Assembly: GCA_030603265.1 (NCBI GenBank)
Contig: JAUVYD010000038.1
Location: 1 to 9,008 of the forward strand
Length of the DNA stretch: 9,008 nucleotides
DNA from: Dehalococcoidia bacterium
GTDB taxonomy: Bacteria; Chloroflexota; Dehalococcoidia; GIF9; AB-539-J10
Direction of reading: 5' to 3'
A program made the position numbers and the translations under genes. The notes under the pieces are model-generated. The model had not been told where the DNA came from. It did not search any database and saw nothing but the letters and a program-made list of their open reading frames with translations. This document shows, one piece after another, positions 6,169 through 9,008 of the stretch. The first letter of the stretch is position 1; the number at the start of each line of letters is the position of its first letter.

Positions 6169-7016
6169 TTGCGACCAAAGTCACCCTCGTCATCCTCGTC
6201 GTTCTCCTCTTCTTCCCCACTCCCTTCCTCCTGCTCCCAGATAGGCTCGGTGAACTGGTCGATGTACGCGGCAGTCGCCTGCTTGGATATGACATCCATC
6301 TCCGCCTCTGACTGCTTCGCCATCGCCTCCAGCTCGTCCGTGTCAACCTCCATGCCGAGCATCTCGGCGAAGATGCTCAGGACGGCGAGCGCCGCCTTGG
6401 GATGCGCCATCTGCGTCGCGAAGCCGGGAACCTCCCCCAGGAGACAGAGCCCATCGATTCCTCTCTCTTTCGCCCTGCCAAGCACCAGTCCATTGAGCCC
6501 CGCGATACGGAGCGTGCCTCTCAATACAACGCTGTGTCTGCTGAACTCATCGAGCAATTCCTGTCTCGTCGCTACGCCCCAGACCTTCGTCTCCTCGGTG
6601 TAGTGTATCTTCGTAACCGCGGCGGCGCAGCTGAATACCCTGCTCACGCCAAGCTGCTCGGCGGCGTCAAGGACCGCCTCAACCATCTCGTAGCCCTTTG
6701 ATCGAGGCTGTTCCTCGCCGATGAAGAGCACGAGCCCGGTCTTCGCGTCGGCATCCTCCCAGTAGTAGAACTTGCTCTCGGGGAAGCGCGGCCGCTCAAC
6801 AACGTTGTCCTTGACCATCACGCCGACGGGCTCGAAGAAGTAGACCGGGTCTATCTCTCCTATTTCGTGCGCCCCCAGCTTTTCCTTCAGATAGTGCGCC
6901 AGGATAGGCGAGACGTTGCCGATGCCCGGCCAGGACGCGAGCATCACGATGTTCTCGGCCTGCGGTTGTTCCGTCAGGGTGATGGTCGGGTTCTTCTCAG
7001 CTTTGCGCCCGGTCAT
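6165..7016 (-). CDS. PAC2-family protein (proteasome-assembly-chaperone-like)
   Basis: This 283-residue soluble protein belongs to the PAC2 (former DUF75) family, related to eukaryotic proteasome-assembly chaperone 2 and found in archaea, actinobacteria and some other bacteria. Family marks are MLASWPGIGNVS (25-36), FIGEEQPRS (98-106), IAGLNGLVLG (171-180) and LLGEVPGFATQMAHPKAA (about 192-209), the last being the most conserved loop. The C-terminus (about 261-280) is a run of Glu and Asp that looks disordered and could be a docking tail. Its biochemical role in bacteria is unsettled. Translation is coupled to PmbA by an ATGA overlap, and a near-perfect Shine-Dalgarno (AGGAGGT, 7022-7028) precedes the ATG. 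The neighbouring TldD/TldE protease suggests, but does not prove, a role in protein quality control or complex assembly. Confidence 0.88.
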   Translation of the reverse strand: MTGRKAEKNPTITLTEQPQAENIVMLASWPGIGNVSPILAHYLKEKLGAHEIGEIDPVYFFEPVGVMVKDNVVERPRFPESKFYYWEDADAKTGLVLFIGEEQPRSKGYEMVEAVLDAAEQLGVSRVFSCAAAVTKIHYTEETKVWGVATRQELLDEFSRHSVVLRGTLRIAGLNGLVLGRAKERGIDGLCLLGEVPGFATQMAHPKAALAVLSIFAEMLGMEVDTDELEAMAKQSEAEMDVISKQATAAYIDQFTEPIWEQEEGSGEEEENDEDDEGDFGRN

Positions 7017-8329
7017 GCCGCACCTCCTCTCGCGGACACTGCAACATTGTCACACAGCAGCGAAGGCGTCCTCAGGCTGCCACCGACCCATCGCTGGTCG
7101 CTGCCAACTGCCGCCACGTGGCGCAGAACATCCATGATGTTGCCGGCAACCATCGTGTCCTTGACTCTACCAACTATCTCGCCCTTCTCGACCTTGAAGC
7201 CAAGCAGAACGTTGCCTCCGAAGTCCCCCGCAAGCAGGTTGCCTTGGTTCGCGCCGATCAGTTCCTCCACAACAAGTCCCTCATCCATTCCTGCAAGCAT
7301 CTCTTCGAATGTGACTTGCCCCTCGTCCAGCACGAATGCGCTCATCCCCGGCCTCACCTGGCTGCGGGCATTCGCCCGCTGTCCACTGCCTGTGCTCTCC
7401 GCACCTGCCTCGGCCGCGGTCTGGAGGTCGTAGAGGAACTCTGCCACAGCGCCGTTCTCGATAAGCCGGGTCCGACGGCGGGGTGTTCCCTCATCATCGA
7501 ACGGAGCGCTTGACGGTCTGCCATCGAGGGTCGCATCATCCCACACTGAGAGCCCGGCATCAAATACCTGCTCTCCCTGCCGACTCGCAAGCCGCGACGC
7601 CTTCTCGACGACATTCTTGCCGTTGAAGGCCACCGCCAGCGGCCCCAGCAGTGCGGCGCCGACGCCAAGTGGCGTGAACAGCACAGGGTAGCTGCCCGAG
7701 CTGATGGAGGCAGGACTGGACGCAAGCTCAATCTGCCGGAGCATCGTCTCGGCGACAACGTCGGCGCCGAGGAACAGGTCACAGGAGCTGACAGCGTCGC
7801 CGACGAACAGCATATCCGTATCCTCGACGAGCATACCTTCCATGGACAATGCGAGTCCTGTCTGCCGGAACGAGATGTCAAGCCCACTGCTGTTGATGAT
7901 ACGCACGCTGCCCACATGCCTGGACACCAGTCCCTCGCACTGTACGTCGCCGTAGCGGCCGGCGACGCGCTCGATGACCCCGGCGCCCATCTCAATCATC
8001 GGCCCGGCATCGAGGGCGGCCACTCTCTCGTCAAATATGCGGACGGCCGGCAACTCCCGGGCGCCCGGAAACGCGAGCCGTGCCGGCGCGCCGAAGGACG
8101 ATGTCTCGACGGCCATCGCGACCAGCTTCTCCGGACTGAAGTCTCCACTCGCAGACGAGAAGCCTATCCTGCCGCCCCGGACGAGCCTCAGCGCGACGCT
8201 GCTGCTCTGCCTCGTCTCGACCTGCTTCAGCCGGTTGGCCTCAAAATGGACAAGCCTGCTCTCCGAACGGACCTCGAAGACCTCCGCCTGCTGTGACTCA
8301 CGCAGGGCCAGATCGAGCAGCTTCTCCAT
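7013..8329 (-). CDS. pmbA: TldE/PmbA subunit of the TldD/TldE metalloprotease
   Basis: This 438-residue protein is the non-catalytic partner of TldD; in E. coli the heterodimer matures microcin B17 and degrades the CcdA antitoxin. The N-terminal domain has the family layout, with VRSESRLVHFEANRLKQVE at about 20-38. The C-terminal domain carries FDDEGTPRRR (277-286, compare YDDEGSPGQR in TldD) and EELIGANQGNLLAGDFGGNV (about 366-385), typical of PmbA. Where TldD has HExxxH, this protein reads LGVGAALLGPLAVAF (221-235), so it lacks the zinc site, as expected for TldE. I chose the ATG at 8329 because it overlaps the TldD stop by one base (TGATG), has a Shine-Dalgarno upstream and matches homologous N-termini; the longer open frame to 8416 lies inside tldD. 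It overlaps the PAC2 gene by 4 nt. Confidence 0.93.
   Translation of the reverse strand: MEKLLDLALRESQQAEVFEVRSESRLVHFEANRLKQVETRQSSSVALRLVRGGRIGFSSASGDFSPEKLVAMAVETSSFGAPARLAFPGARELPAVRIFDERVAALDAGPMIEMGAGVIERVAGRYGDVQCEGLVSRHVGSVRIINSSGLDISFRQTGLALSMEGMLVEDTDMLFVGDAVSSCDLFLGADVVAETMLRQIELASSPASISSGSYPVLFTPLGVGAALLGPLAVAFNGKNVVEKASRLASRQGEQVFDAGLSVWDDATLDGRPSSAPFDDEGTPRRRTRLIENGAVAEFLYDLQTAAEAGAESTGSGQRANARSQVRPGMSAFVLDEGQVTFEEMLAGMDEGLVVEELIGANQGNLLAGDFGGNVLLGFKVEKGEIVGRVKDTMVAGNIMDVLRHVAAVGSDQRWVGGSLRTPSLLCDNVAVSARGGAA
7021..7028 (-). promoter_or_regulatory. Strong Shine-Dalgarno of the PAC2 gene
   Basis: AGGAGGTG on the minus strand lies 4-5 nt before the PAC2 ATG at 7016, inside the last codons of pmbA. 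It is the best ribosome-binding site in the window. Together with the ATGA overlap, it suggests that PAC2 is translated efficiently and not only by ribosomes re-initiating after PmbA. Confidence 0.8.
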
Positions 8330-9008
8330 CACCGGCCCCCTACGATACAGCGACTGATGCGGATGTGGGGGCTGCCATTCGATACCGGCAGGGGCGACTG
8401 CCCGCCCTTGCCGCAACCACCACCCTGGTTCATCTCCAGGTCATTTCCGATAGCATCGATGCGCTCGAGCGTCGTGAACACGTTGCCGGTCAGCACGACC
8501 GGACGGAGCAGCTCGGCCAGTTTGCCGTTGCGTATCATGTAGGCCTCGCCCGCCGAGAACGTGAACATCTCGAGGCTCGTCTGCCCGCCGTACCAGTCCT
8601 TCACATACACTCCCTCTTCGATGTCGGCGAGCATGTCGTTCAACGACATATCGCCGGGCTCGATGTAGGTGTTGCTCATGCGAACGATGGGGCTGTGCCG
8701 GTAGCTGATGGCGCGAGCGTTACCGGAGGGAGTCTCGCCCATCCGCACCGCCGTCTCCCGTGAATGCAGGCGGCCGACCAGCACTCCCTCGCGTATCAGA
8801 TACGTCCGCTGGCCCGGGCTTCCCTCGTCGTCGTAGGCATAGCTACCCCGTAGCGACGGCAACGTTGCGTCGTCAACGATATTGAGATGCGACGCCCCGA
8901 ACCTCCGGCCCAGCGCCATCAGCCTCCTGAGCTGCGGGTTCTGATAGACGAGGTCCGCCTCAGACAGGTGCCCGAACGCCTCGTGCGTGAATACTCCCGC
9001 AAGGACAG
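8329..9008 (-). CDS. tldD: TldD catalytic metalloprotease subunit, C-terminal part
   Basis: The 3' part of tldD is visible as 225 codons; the N-terminal half lies beyond the right edge. The zinc-binding motif HEAFGH (HExxxH, codons at 8985-8968) sits at the start of the visible part, followed by SEADLVYQNP, a central YDDEGSPGQRTYLI block and NGSPHIRI near the end. The terminal region reads GGGCGKGGQSPLP, the conserved Gly-rich loop with Cys of TldD (compare the CGKDGQ region in family members). TldD supplies the catalytic zinc of the TldD/TldE heterodimer, which hydrolyses flexible peptides inside a closed chamber. Both the active-site motif and the downstream partner gene are intact, so the protease should be functional. 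Its stop (TGA, 8331-8329) overlaps the pmbA ATG by one base. The true start and promoter cannot be seen. Confidence 0.95.
   Translation of the reverse strand, partial: VLAGVFTHEAFGHLSEADLVYQNPQLRRLMALGRRFGASHLNIVDDATLPSLRGSYAYDDEGSPGQRTYLIREGVLVGRLHSRETAVRMGETPSGNARAISYRHSPIVRMSNTYIEPGDMSLNDMLADIEEGVYVKDWYGGQTSLEMFTFSAGEAYMIRNGKLAELLRPVVLTGNVFTTLERIDAIGNDLEMNQGGGCGKGGQSPLPVSNGSPHIRISRCIVGGR
8336..8342 (-). promoter_or_regulatory. Ribosome-binding site of pmbA
   Basis: TAGGGGG on the minus strand lies 6 nt before the ATG at 8329, within the final codons of tldD. It supports the internal ATG as the true start over the upstream ATG at 8416. Confidence 0.55.

Noticed and set aside
8330..8416. 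Upstream ATG extending PmbA by 29 residues
   Set aside because: The extension lies entirely inside tldD, has a Pro/His-rich composition unlike PmbA, and the ATG at 8329 has a ribosome site and the TGATG junction.

Overview
The window is a dense, GC-rich bacterial chromosomal segment (about 60% G+C by eye). It holds eight protein-coding genes and almost no non-coding DNA. I see no rRNA or tRNA, mobile element, CRISPR array or phage remnant. The combination of an archaeal-type phosphoglycerate mutase, a type-4 iron-sulfur uracil-DNA glycosylase, a bacterial RNase J, an FtsK with a characteristic alpha-domain insertion, and a PAC2 protein next to TldD/TldE suggests a member of the Chloroflexota, possibly Dehalococcoidia. 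That placement is inferred from gene content and remembered family features, not from a search.

Left edge (1-1527): two carbohydrate genes diverge from a 71-bp gap. A ROK-family sugar kinase/regulator is cut by the left edge and reads leftward. The archaeal-type 2,3-bisphosphoglycerate-independent phosphoglycerate mutase (apgM) reads rightward. Each has a recognisable sigma-70-type promoter. The two -35 boxes lie on top of each other, and each -10 box ends exactly 9 nt before the start codon, so both mRNAs should be leaderless or nearly so.

Rest of the window (1524-9008): six genes read leftward as one tightly packed block, in transcription order tldD (5' end outside the window), pmbA/tldE, a PAC2-family gene, a type-4 uracil-DNA glycosylase, RNase J, and ftsK. 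Junctions are a 1-nt overlap (TGATG), a 4-nt overlap (ATGA), a 34-nt gap, a 2-nt gap and a 6-nt gap. The 34-nt gap carries a third promoter with the same 9-nt spacing to the start codon, so the block may consist of an upstream proteolysis unit (tldD-tldE-PAC2) and an internally boosted nucleic-acid unit (UDG-RNase J-FtsK). The ftsK and apgM genes converge and share their stop codons in a CTAG, leaving no room for a terminator between them.

Functionally, TldD/TldE form a heterodimeric zinc protease, PAC2 proteins resemble proteasome-assembly chaperones, UDG removes uracil from DNA, RNase J processes and degrades mRNA, and FtsK pumps DNA at division. Most genes are recognisable housekeeping genes. 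The most noteworthy points are the repeated leaderless-promoter architecture and the coupling of a PAC2 protein to the TldD/TldE protease.
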